In this document: positions 1 through 8,297 of the stretch, piece by piece
Numbering within the stretch: the stretch's first letter is position 1
How the letters are laid out: the number at the start of each line of letters is the position of its first letter
Source: Bryobacteraceae bacterium
GTDB taxonomy: Bacteria > Acidobacteriota > Terriglobia > Bryobacterales > Bryobacteraceae
Direction of reading: 5' to 3'
DNA length: 41,518 nucleotides
NCBI GenBank assembly: GCA_030041495.1
Contig: JASHNT010000074.1
Location: forward strand, 1-41,518
Position numbers and translations under genes: made by a program
The notes under the pieces: model-generated
Databases searched by the model: none
The model's input: only the letters and a program-made list of their open reading frames with translations
Told to the model about the DNA's origin: nothing

Positions 1-830
1 ACAGCCGCGGCCGCGCCGTGCGCCCCGTTGGCCGGCGATTCCAGTTTCCGCTGGAGCCGGGCGATCTCTTTCTCCACCGGCCGCAGCTCTTCCACCTCGG
101 CGCGCAGCCGCCCGGCCAGCGCGCGCCGCGTCACGGAAGTGAAGTGGATGCCGCGGATCAGGCGCGAGATGCATACCATCGTCCGCGCCATATTCCAGCG
201 CAGCGTGCGGTGCATCTTGGGTTTCATTCCGCGCGAAACCGATTGCAGTTTCTGCCGGAATTGCTGCGCCTTTTTGTAGTGTTTTTCGATCTCTTCGATG
301 GCGGCCAGCAGCCCTCCGCTTTGTTCCGCGATGGTTTCATCGGTCACCATCAGGTCCGGCATTACCAGCAGTTCCCGGACCATGGAGGGATCGGTGCGGA
401 TAGTTTCCCCCATGGAGAGGATATCGCGGATGACCAGCGCGGAACGCGAAAGCGCCTTGCGCACGGCGCCTTGGCCGCGCTCCATTCGCTTGGCCAGCTC
501 GATTTCGCCTTCGCGCGTGAGCAGCGGAACCGTGCCCATCTCGCGCAGGTACATGCGAACCGGATCGTTGGTCTTGTCGCTGAAATCCTGGGTCAGCTCG
601 ATGTCGGAGAACTCTTCGCCCTCCTCGATCTTTTTGTCGAATTCGATCTTGGGCTCTTCGAGGATCTCGACGCCGGCGCTGTCGAGTTCAGTCAGTAGAT
701 CATCCAACTGCCGGCCGCCGCTGTACTCTTCGGTAAGGAGGTCGTTGACCTCGTCGTACAAGACGTAGCCCTTTTCCTTGCCGTTGTCCATGAGCTGTCT
801 CAGCCGGCCGAATTTGTCTTCCGTCGCCAC
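1..830 (-). CDS. rpoD: RNA polymerase primary sigma factor (sigma-70), N-terminal part, 3' end beyond window
   Basis: The housekeeping sigma factor directs core RNA polymerase to -10/-35 promoters. The minus-strand frame is open from here to the left edge. It reads region 1.1 (EDKFGRLRQLMDNGKEKGYV, then LYDEVNDLL), an acidic linker (EEGEEFSDIEL), region 1.2 (NDPVRMYLREMGTVPLLTRE, then GEIELAKRMERG) and the start of the non-conserved region. Regions 2-4 lie outside the window. I chose the GTG at 830 because GGGG lies about 5 bases upstream and because it puts region 1.1 at the usual distance from the N-terminus. An in-frame ATG at 896 would add 22 Arg/Ala-rich residues and has no Shine-Dalgarno. 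The gene follows dnaG by about 120 bp, as in the macromolecular-synthesis operon of many bacteria. Confidence 0.93.
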   Translation of the reverse strand, partial: MATEDKFGRLRQLMDNGKEKGYVLYDEVNDLLTEEYSGGRQLDDLLTELDSAGVEILEEPKIEFDKKIEEGEEFSDIELTQDFSDKTNDPVRMYLREMGTVPLLTREGEIELAKRMERGQGAVRKALSRSALVIRDILSMGETIRTDPSMVRELLVMPDLMVTDETIAEQSGGLLAAIEEIEKHYKKAQQFRQKLQSVSRGMKPKMHRTLRWNMARTMVCISRLIRGIHFTSVTRRALAGRLRAEVEELRPVEKEIARLQRKLESPANGAHGAAAA

Positions 831-952
831 AATACCCCATCGGCTTCGCGCCGCCCGACCCCGTTGCTCCGCGGTGGCGCGCTCAACCAATTGCATTTCA
901 GTTTACAACACTGAAGGTGGGCCACATTCGCCCGTTCGATCCTTTCCTTTCC

Positions 953-2716
953 TCACTCCGCCTTGCTTTCTTGCTCCAGTTGGTGTATTCGCGTGAGCGC
1001 TCGCAGAGCGTCTTCCATCCTCCCCTCGCGCTCGGCCGATTTCACCTGTGCCCGCAGCTCATCCACCTGGCGCTTTCTCAAGCCGGCTTCGAGCGTACGC
1101 AGGCAGGCGCGGGCCTGCTCCAATCCGGACACATCGTCACTCATTTCATCGGCCGCAATCAGCTCGTGCAATAGACCTTGCGAGGCCGCATCCAGGCGGG
1201 CTTCCAGAGCCGAAAACGCCGCCGGCCCCCTCAATCCCCCCCCTGATCCATTGACATGGCGCAGGGCCTCGAAGATCTCGCGCGTCGAAAATTCCGCGGT
1301 CATCGCGGGGTTAAGCCGCGGCAGAACCTCGGCGCGAGCCTCATCGCTCGCCAGCAGAGCCGCCAGCAGGATCTTCTCCATCGCCGGAATCGCGGACTTG
1401 GCAGCCGTGCGGCGCTCGCCTGGGTTCTTGTTGACGGGCGCGCGCTTGAACTGATCAAGCACCAGGCTCTGTTCCACACCCAGATAGGCCGCCAGATCGG
1501 CGGCGAACTTCGCGCGCTCAATCCGGTCATGGATGTTCTGTACCACCGGCTGCAAAAACTTGAAAGCGTCGATACGGCCCTCGGTGGTCCTGGGAAAGCG
1601 GGCGCGGGCGCGGTCGGCGAGCCAATAAAAATATCCTGTGGCAGAATCAATTCGCGCCCGATACGTTTCCGCGCCGTGCTCTTTCACGAACTCGTCAGGG
1701 TCCAGCCCGCCTTCCAGAGTCAGCACGCGCACGTGCAGGCCTTCGTCCAGCAAAAGCTGGATCGCTTTCTCGGCGGCGTTTGCGCCCGCCGCGTCCGGAT
1801 CGAAATTCACCACCACCGCCGCCGCCAGCCGATGCAGTGTTCGCACCTGCTGCGGCGTCAACGCGGTTCCACAACTGGCCACCGCTTCCTTGACCCCCGC
1901 CGCGTAAGCCCCGATCACGTCCATGTATCCTTCCACCAATACCGCTCGATTGTGCTTGCGCATTGTGTCGCGGGCGCGATGCAGATTATACAGGACGGAT
2001 GATTTGCGATAGATGGGCGTTTCTGATGAGTTGATGTATTTCGGCTGACCCGGCTCATCGTTCATCGCGCGCCCTCCGAACGCGATCACCTTGCCGGTTT
2101 CACCATGGATCGGGAACATCAGCCGGCCGCGGAAATAATCGTAGAAGCCGGAACCCTCCTGCCGCCGCCGGACCAGGCCCGAGGCTTCCATTTGTTCCTG
2201 CGTGAAACCCTTGTCCATGAAGCGCCGCACCAGTGTTTGACCGGAGGCGTCCGAGAAACCGAGTTGAAACGTATCGATCATTTCCTGCGCCACTCCGCGC
2301 TTGGCCAGATACGCGCGCGCCTCCGAGCCTTGCGGCGACCGTAGAGTCTCCTGAAACGCCTGCGTCGCGAGCGCGTGCATGTCGTGGAGGGCCGCGCGCA
2401 GCCGAGTCTCGGCGTCGGAAAATTCCGCGCGCTTGGGCATGGGGATGCCGTTACGCTCCGCCAATTGCTTCAGAGCCTCGGGGAACGTCAGCCCCTCGAT
2501 CTCCATCACGAATTTCAGCACGTCGCCGCCCGCGCCACAGCCGAAACACTTGTAGATCTGGCGCGGCTGGTTGACGTTGAAGGACGGAGTTTTCTCCTGG
2601 TGGAACGGACACAGTCCCAGATACCGCCCGGTGGCTCCGACGCGCTTCAGGCGCACGTATTCCCCCGCAACTTTCACGATGTCGATGGAGGATTTGAGCT
2701 GCTCTACGAATTCCAC
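953..2716 (-). CDS. dnaG: DNA primase DnaG
   Basis: Synthesises RNA primers for Okazaki fragments at the replication fork. The 587-residue length is normal. An N-terminal CHC2 zinc ribbon is visible (C36, H39, C57, C60 in LCPFH...YKCFGC), followed by the RNAP basic domain. The TOPRIM core is next, with VLVEGYMDVIGA (catalytic Glu) around residues 260-270 and the metal-binding NFDPDAAG near 305. A helical C-terminal region of the DnaB-interaction type closes the protein. The start at 2716 gives the family N-terminus (EFVEQLKSSIDIVKVAGEYV). It lies directly upstream of rpoD on the same strand, the conserved dnaG-rpoD order, so co-transcription is likely. No anomaly seen. Confidence 0.97.
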   Translation of the reverse strand: MEFVEQLKSSIDIVKVAGEYVRLKRVGATGRYLGLCPFHQEKTPSFNVNQPRQIYKCFGCGAGGDVLKFVMEIEGLTFPEALKQLAERNGIPMPKRAEFSDAETRLRAALHDMHALATQAFQETLRSPQGSEARAYLAKRGVAQEMIDTFQLGFSDASGQTLVRRFMDKGFTQEQMEASGLVRRRQEGSGFYDYFRGRLMFPIHGETGKVIAFGGRAMNDEPGQPKYINSSETPIYRKSSVLYNLHRARDTMRKHNRAVLVEGYMDVIGAYAAGVKEAVASCGTALTPQQVRTLHRLAAAVVVNFDPDAAGANAAEKAIQLLLDEGLHVRVLTLEGGLDPDEFVKEHGAETYRARIDSATGYFYWLADRARARFPRTTEGRIDAFKFLQPVVQNIHDRIERAKFAADLAAYLGVEQSLVLDQFKRAPVNKNPGERRTAAKSAIPAMEKILLAALLASDEARAEVLPRLNPAMTAEFSTREIFEALRHVNGSGGGLRGPAAFSALEARLDAASQGLLHELIAADEMSDDVSGLEQARACLRTLEAGLRKRQVDELRAQVKSAEREGRMEDALRALTRIHQLEQESKAE

Positions 2717-2812
2717 TGCTACCTTTTAGTCTAAGCCGCAAAACGGAGCCCGCCGCACGAGCTGCGATATCGGCGGCCTACCGGTATAGGCGCGAACCGC
2801 GGCGAAAAGGGA

Positions 2813-3979
2813 TCAGGCCGAAGCGCGGATCAGCACCAGGGTTTCATCGTCGGTCTGCGCTCCGTGGCGGCGCACCGCGGCAAAGATCGACTCCGCCAGC
2901 TTCTCGGTCGGCGCATTCGCCTCCCGAACCAGGATGCCGCCAATGCGATCCAGGCCGAATTGGTCGTCTTGGGCGTTCACGGTCTCGGGAATCCCATCCG
3001 TCATCAGCGCAAGAATATCGCCAGGCTCCATTTGCAGGCCGCCGCTTTCAAACTCAGCCTTCGCGAACAAGCCGAGCGGAAATTGTTCCATTGCCGCCTG
3101 CTCACAGGATTTGGTTCGAGCGCGATAGTGCAGGATCGGCCCGCTGCCGGCCAACGAGTACTCGACGTGTCCGCCTTCACGGCAGCGCAGGCACGCAAAG
3201 GTCACATACGTGGCGGGGCTGGTCTTCACCTGGCAAATGACCTGATTCAGATCGCCCAGCAGCTCCGCCAAGGACCCCGGCCGCATCAGCGCCGTGCGCA
3301 CGCTGCTCTTGACCATCCCCATGAACACTCCGGCCTGGATGCCGTGACCCGCGACATCGGCAACGTAAAGTGCCAGGCCATCCCGCTCCTCGACGGCATC
3401 CAGAAGATCGCCGCCCATTTGGCTGCAGGGCGCGGACCGGCCGTGAACCTCGTAGCCCGCGGCGCGCATCGCCAGCGGAGGCGCGAGGGATTGCTGAACC
3501 ATCTCGGCGAGAACCAGTTCAGCGCGCGTGCGCACGTGACGGGCGACCTCTCCACCAACGGTGCGCAGGAAAATCGCGTAGCCCATCGCCGCTGATCCCA
3601 TCATCAGTGCAGCGTCCAGCGCCAAGCGCCGCCGAATTGGCTCGAGTTCCGGAGCAAATAGCGCGCGATTTACAGGAAGCTTCGAGGGAACCGCGCCGAT
3701 CCCGATAAGGGTACCGGCCATGACAATCAGGAACAAAACCACAACCCAACGGCGGTTCCGCCTGGTCCCCAGGGTGGCGGCGGCAGCCAACCCGATAACG
3801 GATGCTTGGGCGACGCTCCACCATAACGGAAACCGGATCCCATTCATCAAGTCGGTGCTCATGAACACCGATCCCACCATAAGAAACGCTGCCAGTGTCA
3901 GCCTCGCCAGGACCGGCTTGGGCAGCGTACGCAGGTCCTTGCTATAGTCCTCGGGCCAGCGGAACCGGAATTTTGTCAT
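2813..3979 (-). CDS. Membrane-anchored SpoIIE/RsbU-type PP2C serine phosphatase
   Basis: 388 residues. The N-terminal ~140 residues hold four or so hydrophobic segments (LARLTLAAFLMVGSVF, VAQASVIGLAAAATLG, WVVVLFLIVMAGTLIGIG, ALMMGSAAMGYAIFL). The C-terminal ~230 residues form a PPM phosphatase domain with QMGGDLLDAV and VADVAGHGIQAG (metal-binding Asp residues), GDILALMTDGIPE and TDDETLVLI. Family knowledge: SpoIIE/RsbU phosphatases dephosphorylate anti-anti-sigma (STAS) proteins in partner-switching pathways. No sensor domain other than the membrane part is visible, and no STAS or anti-sigma gene is adjacent, so the target is unknown. It starts 5 bases after the stop of the methyltransferase gene on the same strand, which suggests a shared transcript. 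Confidence 0.9.
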   Translation of the reverse strand: MTKFRFRWPEDYSKDLRTLPKPVLARLTLAAFLMVGSVFMSTDLMNGIRFPLWWSVAQASVIGLAAAATLGTRRNRRWVVVLFLIVMAGTLIGIGAVPSKLPVNRALFAPELEPIRRRLALDAALMMGSAAMGYAIFLRTVGGEVARHVRTRAELVLAEMVQQSLAPPLAMRAAGYEVHGRSAPCSQMGGDLLDAVEERDGLALYVADVAGHGIQAGVFMGMVKSSVRTALMRPGSLAELLGDLNQVICQVKTSPATYVTFACLRCREGGHVEYSLAGSGPILHYRARTKSCEQAAMEQFPLGLFAKAEFESGGLQMEPGDILALMTDGIPETVNAQDDQFGLDRIGGILVREANAPTEKLAESIFAAVRRHGAQTDDETLVLIRASA

Positions 3980-3984
3980 TGCCG

Positions 3985-4644
3985 CTAGCGCTTCAGCGCC
4001 AGTGTAACGCCGTCGCCCAAGGGGATCACGCTCAGAGTCACGCGCGAATCGCCCAGCAGTTTCTTATTGAACGCGCGCAGCGCCACCGTGTCCGGGGTTT
4101 GATCCGAAGGATCCAGCACGCGGCCGGACCACAGGACATTGTCGACCATGATGAGTCCGCCGGGCCGAAGCAGCTCCAGCGCGCATTCATAGTAGCCCTC
4201 GTAGTTGGTTTTGTCCGCGTCGATGAAGGCGAAGTCGAAGCGCCCGCGCTGGCCCTGCACCATCAGCTCCGTCAGGGTCTCCATCGCGGGGCGGATGCGC
4301 AGGTCGATCATGTGATCCACGCCCGCCTCGCGCCAGTAGCGCCGCGCCATGGCCGTAAACTCCTCGCTCACGTCGCAGGCGACAATGCGGCCATCCGGCG
4401 GAAGCGCCAGCGCCACCGCCAGCGAACTGTATCCGGTGAACACGCCCACTTCCAGTGTCCGGCGCGCGCCCGTCAATTGAATCAGCAGCGCCATGAACTG
4501 GCCGTGCTCCGGCGGGATCTGGAGCTGCTTGTTGGAAAGGGCTGCCGTTTCCTCGCGCAGCCTGCGCAGCACGGGAGGTTCGCGCAAGGAGACCGAGAGT
4601 AAATAGTCGGAGATATCTTCGGGGAAAAAAGGTCCGCGGGCCAT
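3985..4644 (-). CDS. Class I SAM-dependent O-methyltransferase (caffeoyl-CoA/COMT-like family)
   Basis: 219 residues, normal for the family. Motif I (LEVGVFTGYSSLAVALAL) binds SAM, IVACDVS carries the acidic ribose-binding residue, and FDFAFIDADKTNYEGYYE with GGLIMVDNVLWSGRV supplies the divalent-metal Asp/Asn set typical of metal-dependent O-methyltransferases. The substrate, probably a catechol-like or secondary-metabolite hydroxyl, cannot be deduced. The downstream neighbour on the same strand is the membrane phosphatase, 5 bases away. A divergent small gene lies upstream. Family assignment is firm; the specific substrate is open. Confidence 0.92.
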   Translation of the reverse strand: MARGPFFPEDISDYLLSVSLREPPVLRRLREETAALSNKQLQIPPEHGQFMALLIQLTGARRTLEVGVFTGYSSLAVALALPPDGRIVACDVSEEFTAMARRYWREAGVDHMIDLRIRPAMETLTELMVQGQRGRFDFAFIDADKTNYEGYYECALELLRPGGLIMVDNVLWSGRVLDPSDQTPDTVALRAFNKKLLGDSRVTLSVIPLGDGVTLALKR

Positions 4645-4686
4645 ACAACAATCTTATGCTAAAATGGTTTCGTGCTTGGAGCAGCC

Positions 4687-4884
4687 GTGGATGCGGTTCA
4701 AGAGTTCAAGCAGCGCACGGAAGATAAAGTCCGCAACCTCCGCTGCCCCCATCATCGCCAGGCTCCCCGCCTGAAATTCCACGGCGCGACCCTCCGCGAC
4801 GTGACCATCCAGATGAGCGGTTGCTGCAACACTCTGATCGAGATGGCCAACCGGGCTATCGCCGAAAGTCCGAAGTCCCTCTAA
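4687..4884 (+). CDS. Small conserved-looking Cys/His protein, function unknown
   Basis: About 65 residues. The chosen GTG at 4687 has GGAG five bases upstream; an in-frame GTG at 4672 lacks any ribosome-binding site. The sequence has an N-terminal charged helix (AVQEFKQRTEDKVRNL), a CPxH motif (RCPHHRQAPRLKF), a short strand-rich stretch and a CC pair (MSGCCNTLIEMANRAI). The CxxH plus CC spacing could bind a metal or form a disulfide; this is inference. It is convergent with the glycosyltransferase gene and overlaps its stop by 4 bp. Codon usage matches the host. I do not recognise a named family. Confidence 0.6.
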   Translation: MDAVQEFKQRTEDKVRNLRCPHHRQAPRLKFHGATLRDVTIQMSGCCNTLIEMANRAIAESPKSL

Positions 4885-6101
4885 CCCGCCATCAAGATTG
4901 TCGCCAGCTCCGCGGCGCGGTCCGAAAACCGCTGCGTCTCCGCGAATCGGCGGGCCGCTTCGCCCATTTTCTTCCGCTCTGCCTCATCCGCAAGCAAGCG
5001 CGCCAGCGCGGGCCGCAGTTCGCCCGGCTTGACAATCGCGCCAAACTCCTCGCGCATCACGCTGCGCGCGCCCACATGATCCAGACACGCCGCCGGAAGA
5101 CCGGACGCGAGCGCTTCCAGCAGCGTCAGTCCGTAACTCTCAAAACGGGACGGGAAAACGAAAACATCCGCCAGCGCGAAGAATGCGGCTTTGAGCTCTC
5201 CGGTGACGTGTCCGGGAAAGACAACCCGGGTTTTGCGCAAGCGAGCCGCGAGGTGCTTCAAGCGCTCCAGAAACCACTGCCCCTGCATGAACGCCGCGTC
5301 GCCGCACACGAACAGCCACAGCGGGCGCTGGGGGAAATCGTCGCGCTGCTCCCATTCAAACAACGCCTGGAGCAACAAGTCCTGGCCTTTTTCCGGAGAA
5401 ATCCTGCTGAGGGTCAGCAGAACATGCGCGTCATCAGGCACGCCGAATTCTTTGCGTAAGCCGTCCGCATCTCCCGCACGAGCACCCGGCCATGCACCCC
5501 ACGGCAATACGTGCGTCTTTTCCGGAGGGCACCACGGGTAGCAGCGCAGCATGGTCTCGCGCATTCCTTCCGACGGCATGATCAGGCCGCGCGAGTACCG
5601 CACGCTCGCCTCCTGTTTTTCCCACACCAGGCGAGCCATCGCCGGCAAAACAGCTCGCATCCGCGGGTACCAGCGCACGGTAGTCTCCGGACGAATCCAT
5701 CCGCGCAAGTAGATGGCGGCCACGTAAGCAACCACGTCGACGTGATAGATCGTGTACACGCGATAGCCGCGCGCCCCCAGTGCCGCAAAGTCCGGACCCT
5801 CGGAGACGTCGTTGGCCAGCGCGACCACGCGCGACGGGTCATGCCGCAGGATCTCGTTCGTGGCGGCGCGCTCAAAGGCTCGGGAAAATCGCGCGTACTC
5901 GCGCTCGCCGAAGTGCACCAGTTGACTGCCCGGCGGCGCGGATGCGCCCAAGATCGCCGGCGTGATCAGTCGAAACGCAAACGGCTGGGTGCGGGTCCAT
6001 TCCTCGACCACGCGGTCGCACACCGCAGCGCCCCCGCCGAGTGGAACCCCCTGGCTCCCAAACCCTCCGTGGGCCGCGGTGTATAAGACCGTAACGCTCA
6101 C
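4881..6101 (-). CDS. GT4-like family glycosyltransferase
   Basis: 406 residues with a two-Rossmann GT-B layout. The N-terminal acceptor half has a Gly-rich opening (TAAHGGFGSQGVPLGGG). The C-terminal half carries LLTLSRISPEKGQDLLLQAL, the usual start of Glycos_transf_1, and the donor-binding EX7E motif in FESYGLTLLEALASGLP. It should transfer a sugar from a nucleotide donor to an unknown acceptor in the cytoplasm. Its ATG overlaps the stop of the upstream FHA-GAF phosphatase (6098-6101), so translation is probably coupled and the phosphatase may control the same process. Confidence 0.9.
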   Translation of the reverse strand: MSVTVLYTAAHGGFGSQGVPLGGGAAVCDRVVEEWTRTQPFAFRLITPAILGASAPPGSQLVHFGEREYARFSRAFERAATNEILRHDPSRVVALANDVSEGPDFAALGARGYRVYTIYHVDVVAYVAAIYLRGWIRPETTVRWYPRMRAVLPAMARLVWEKQEASVRYSRGLIMPSEGMRETMLRCYPWCPPEKTHVLPWGAWPGARAGDADGLRKEFGVPDDAHVLLTLSRISPEKGQDLLLQALFEWEQRDDFPQRPLWLFVCGDAAFMQGQWFLERLKHLAARLRKTRVVFPGHVTGELKAAFFALADVFVFPSRFESYGLTLLEALASGLPAACLDHVGARSVMREEFGAIVKPGELRPALARLLADEAERKKMGEAARRFAETQRFSDRAAELATILMAG

Positions 6102-7771
6102 GCCGGAGGAGCGTACTCCAGCACCAGAACCGTGATGTCGTCGGTGACCGCGCCGCCTTCGCTGAAGCGGTCCTGCGCGGCCAGCATGGCATCGTGCAGC
6201 GCGGAAGCCGAATCGCGAAAGTGGTCGCGGGCGCAGGCGCGCACGCCTTCGGCGCCGAAAAACTCGCCGGCGGCATTTGGGGCTTCGGTAAGGCCATCGC
6301 TATAAATGACGAGTTTGTCACCGGGCGCAAGTTGCACTTCCACCGCCTGCACCTCTACGCCCTCGATCATTCCCACCGGCATCCCCGAGGTGTGCAGTTT
6401 GCGCACGCGGCCGTCCAAGCCCACCAGAAACGGCGCGCAATGGCCTGCATTGGCATACCGCAGGAGGCCCGCTGAGCTCAAAGTGCAGTAGAACACGGTC
6501 GCGTATTTTTCGCCGTGCGTGCGCTCCAGCAAGAACCAGTTGAGCGCGGCGAGCATTCCCTCCAGATCGTCCGGCTTTGCCGACGCCATCAGGAACACGC
6601 CTTGCAACAGGCCCGCAAGCAGCGCGGAGCTCACGCCTTTCCCCGATACATCCGCGACCACCGCGGTCCACAAGTCCGGGCGCACCTGCCGCACGTCGAA
6701 GTAATCGCCACCGACCTGCGTGGATGGTTGGCTGGAGCCGGCCGCGCGGAACCATCCTTCGGCCGGTAGCGACGCCGGCAACAAGCCTTGCTGAATCTCG
6801 CGCGCGACTTGCAACTCGTTCTCAATGCGCTGTTTGCCGCGCTCTTCTTCCATCAGGCGCGCGTTCTCCAAAATGGTGGAGGCTTCCATGGCCAAGGTTT
6901 GCAGCAATTCGCGGTTCCCTGCGGATAGATCGGCAGGAAGCGCCCGCGAGTCCAGATACAATAATCCGATTGTAGCTTCCGCCGCGGTGCTGACCCGCGT
7001 TTCCTCGGACGACCCGCTGCGCACCTGCACCAGAGGGATGCACACCACGCTGCGCAGCTCCAGCGCGGCGATGCTCATCTCCGAGGTGACCCCTTGCGCC
7101 GACAGCGGGTCGAAGTTCATCGACAACAAGTCCCTCCGCGAGCGCAACGCGCGCTGGATCACGGAAGTGGGCACGCGCAGATCCTCCGGCGGAAGCGGCT
7201 TGCCTTCCGCATCGCGAGCCACGGCCACATCCAATCCCTCGCCCTTGCGCAGCAGCAGGAATCCGCGCTCACAGCCGGTGACCGAAAGCGCCGCATCCAC
7301 CACCGCCGTCAGCACCTCCTGCGTCGACAGCGAGTTCTGAAGCGCCCGTGCGACCTCCATCAGCGAACGCAGCTTGCCCAGATGATTCGGGCCCTCGCTG
7401 CCGGCGTGCGAAGTGGTGGCGAACTGGTCCAGGATGCGGTTGATCCCTCCGTGGTCCAGCGTGAAGGTGAGCTGATAGGATTCCCGGAGTCCGAAATCGA
7501 TGCGGTCGGAGTTGCGCAGCACGCGGCGCGCGATCTGGTTTCCGTTGACCCAGGTTCCATGGCGGCTGTTGAGATCTTCGATCACGTAACGGCCATTCTC
7601 GGCGAAGATGCGCGCATGCGTGCGAGAGACCCGGTTGTCGCGCAGCACCAGTTGGTTGTCGGCGTTGCGGCCCAGGAAAAACGGGAGCGGCTCCAACGTG
7701 ACGCGCTGGCGCTGGCCGGAGGGATTGAGCACGATTAAAGCAGCGGGCGGAAGACCTGTGGTGGAGTCCAT
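6098..7771 (-). CDS. FHA-GAF-PP2C (SpoIIE/RsbU-type) serine phosphatase
   Basis: 557 residues from the ATG at 7771; a longer open frame runs back to 7975, but that extension overlaps the fur-like gene and is low-complexity Ser/Arg. Domains in order: FHA phosphothreonine-binding domain (about 15-100; FLGRNADNQLVL, VSRTHARI, LNSRHGTWVNG), GAF sensor domain (about 130-290; LTAVVDAALSVTGCERGFLL, VVCIPL), and PPM phosphatase (about 320-555; EIQQGLLP, TQVGGDYFDV, VVADVSGKGVSSAL, YSDGLTEA, TDDITVLV). Family knowledge: such proteins dephosphorylate anti-anti-sigma factors, and FHA couples them to a Ser/Thr kinase. It starts 13 bp after the fur-like stop and overlaps the glycosyltransferase start by 4 bp. 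Confidence 0.92.
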   Translation of the reverse strand: MDSTTGLPPAALIVLNPSGQRQRVTLEPLPFFLGRNADNQLVLRDNRVSRTHARIFAENGRYVIEDLNSRHGTWVNGNQIARRVLRNSDRIDFGLRESYQLTFTLDHGGINRILDQFATTSHAGSEGPNHLGKLRSLMEVARALQNSLSTQEVLTAVVDAALSVTGCERGFLLLRKGEGLDVAVARDAEGKPLPPEDLRVPTSVIQRALRSRRDLLSMNFDPLSAQGVTSEMSIAALELRSVVCIPLVQVRSGSSEETRVSTAAEATIGLLYLDSRALPADLSAGNRELLQTLAMEASTILENARLMEEERGKQRIENELQVAREIQQGLLPASLPAEGWFRAAGSSQPSTQVGGDYFDVRQVRPDLWTAVVADVSGKGVSSALLAGLLQGVFLMASAKPDDLEGMLAALNWFLLERTHGEKYATVFYCTLSSAGLLRYANAGHCAPFLVGLDGRVRKLHTSGMPVGMIEGVEVQAVEVQLAPGDKLVIYSDGLTEAPNAAGEFFGAEGVRACARDHFRDSASALHDAMLAAQDRFSEGGAVTDDITVLVLEYAPPA

Positions 7772-7784
7772 GCGGGGACTTGGA

Positions 7785-8246
7785 TCAACTCGCGGCTGGC
7801 GTCGCCTCTTCCTGCTCGCGCAGAGCCCGGCAGTGCGGGCAATAGCCGCCGATTTCGGTGCGCGCGAACAGAATCTCGAAACCGAACTGCGAGCCGACCT
7901 GCGCGCGAAGCTGCTGCAGCTCTTCGCCGAAGAATTCCTCCACCCGCCCGCAGCGCAAGCAAATGATGTGCGCATGCTCCTTCTTCAGTCGCGTCTCGTA
8001 ATAATGCTGGTCGCCTTGGAAATGAGCCAGATCCAGCTCGTCCACCAAGCCGCCCTCCTTGAGCAGCTTCAAGGTGCGGTAGACCGTGACGCGGTTGAGC
8101 CTGGCGTCGCGCTCCTTGGCCATCTGGTACAGGCTTTCGGCATCCAGGTGAAGACCGCTGCTGTCGATGAGGTCCAGCAGTAACCGGCGCTGCCGCGTGA
8201 GACGCACGCCCCTCTGCTTGAGCGATTCCTGAATCCCGGCCGGCAT
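7785..8246 (-). CDS. Fur/PerR-family metal-responsive transcriptional repressor
   Basis: 153 residues, typical of the family. The N-terminal winged helix reads RLTRQRRLLLDLIDSSGLHLDAESLYQ and NRVTVYRTLKLLKEGGLVDEL. The dimerisation domain has the regulatory metal ligands HYYETR and KEHAHIICLRCG, and a second CxxC (GGYCPHC) completing the structural zinc site. Whether it senses iron, zinc, manganese or peroxide cannot be settled from these motifs. It begins a minus-strand run with the FHA-GAF phosphatase 13 bp downstream. No obvious Fur box was recognised in the 50 bp upstream gap. Confidence 0.92.
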   Translation of the reverse strand: MPAGIQESLKQRGVRLTRQRRLLLDLIDSSGLHLDAESLYQMAKERDARLNRVTVYRTLKLLKEGGLVDELDLAHFQGDQHYYETRLKKEHAHIICLRCGRVEEFFGEELQQLRAQVGSQFGFEILFARTEIGGYCPHCRALREQEEATPAAS

Positions 8247-8297
8247 CCTAACAGTGACTGTAGCAGAATCGGCGGGCGCCGATGCCTTCCAGCGCGT

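Noticed and set aside
7772-7975. 68-residue N-terminal extension of the FHA-GAF phosphatase
   Set aside because: Ser/Arg-rich, overlaps the fur-like gene in another frame, and the FHA domain begins properly after the ATG at 7771.
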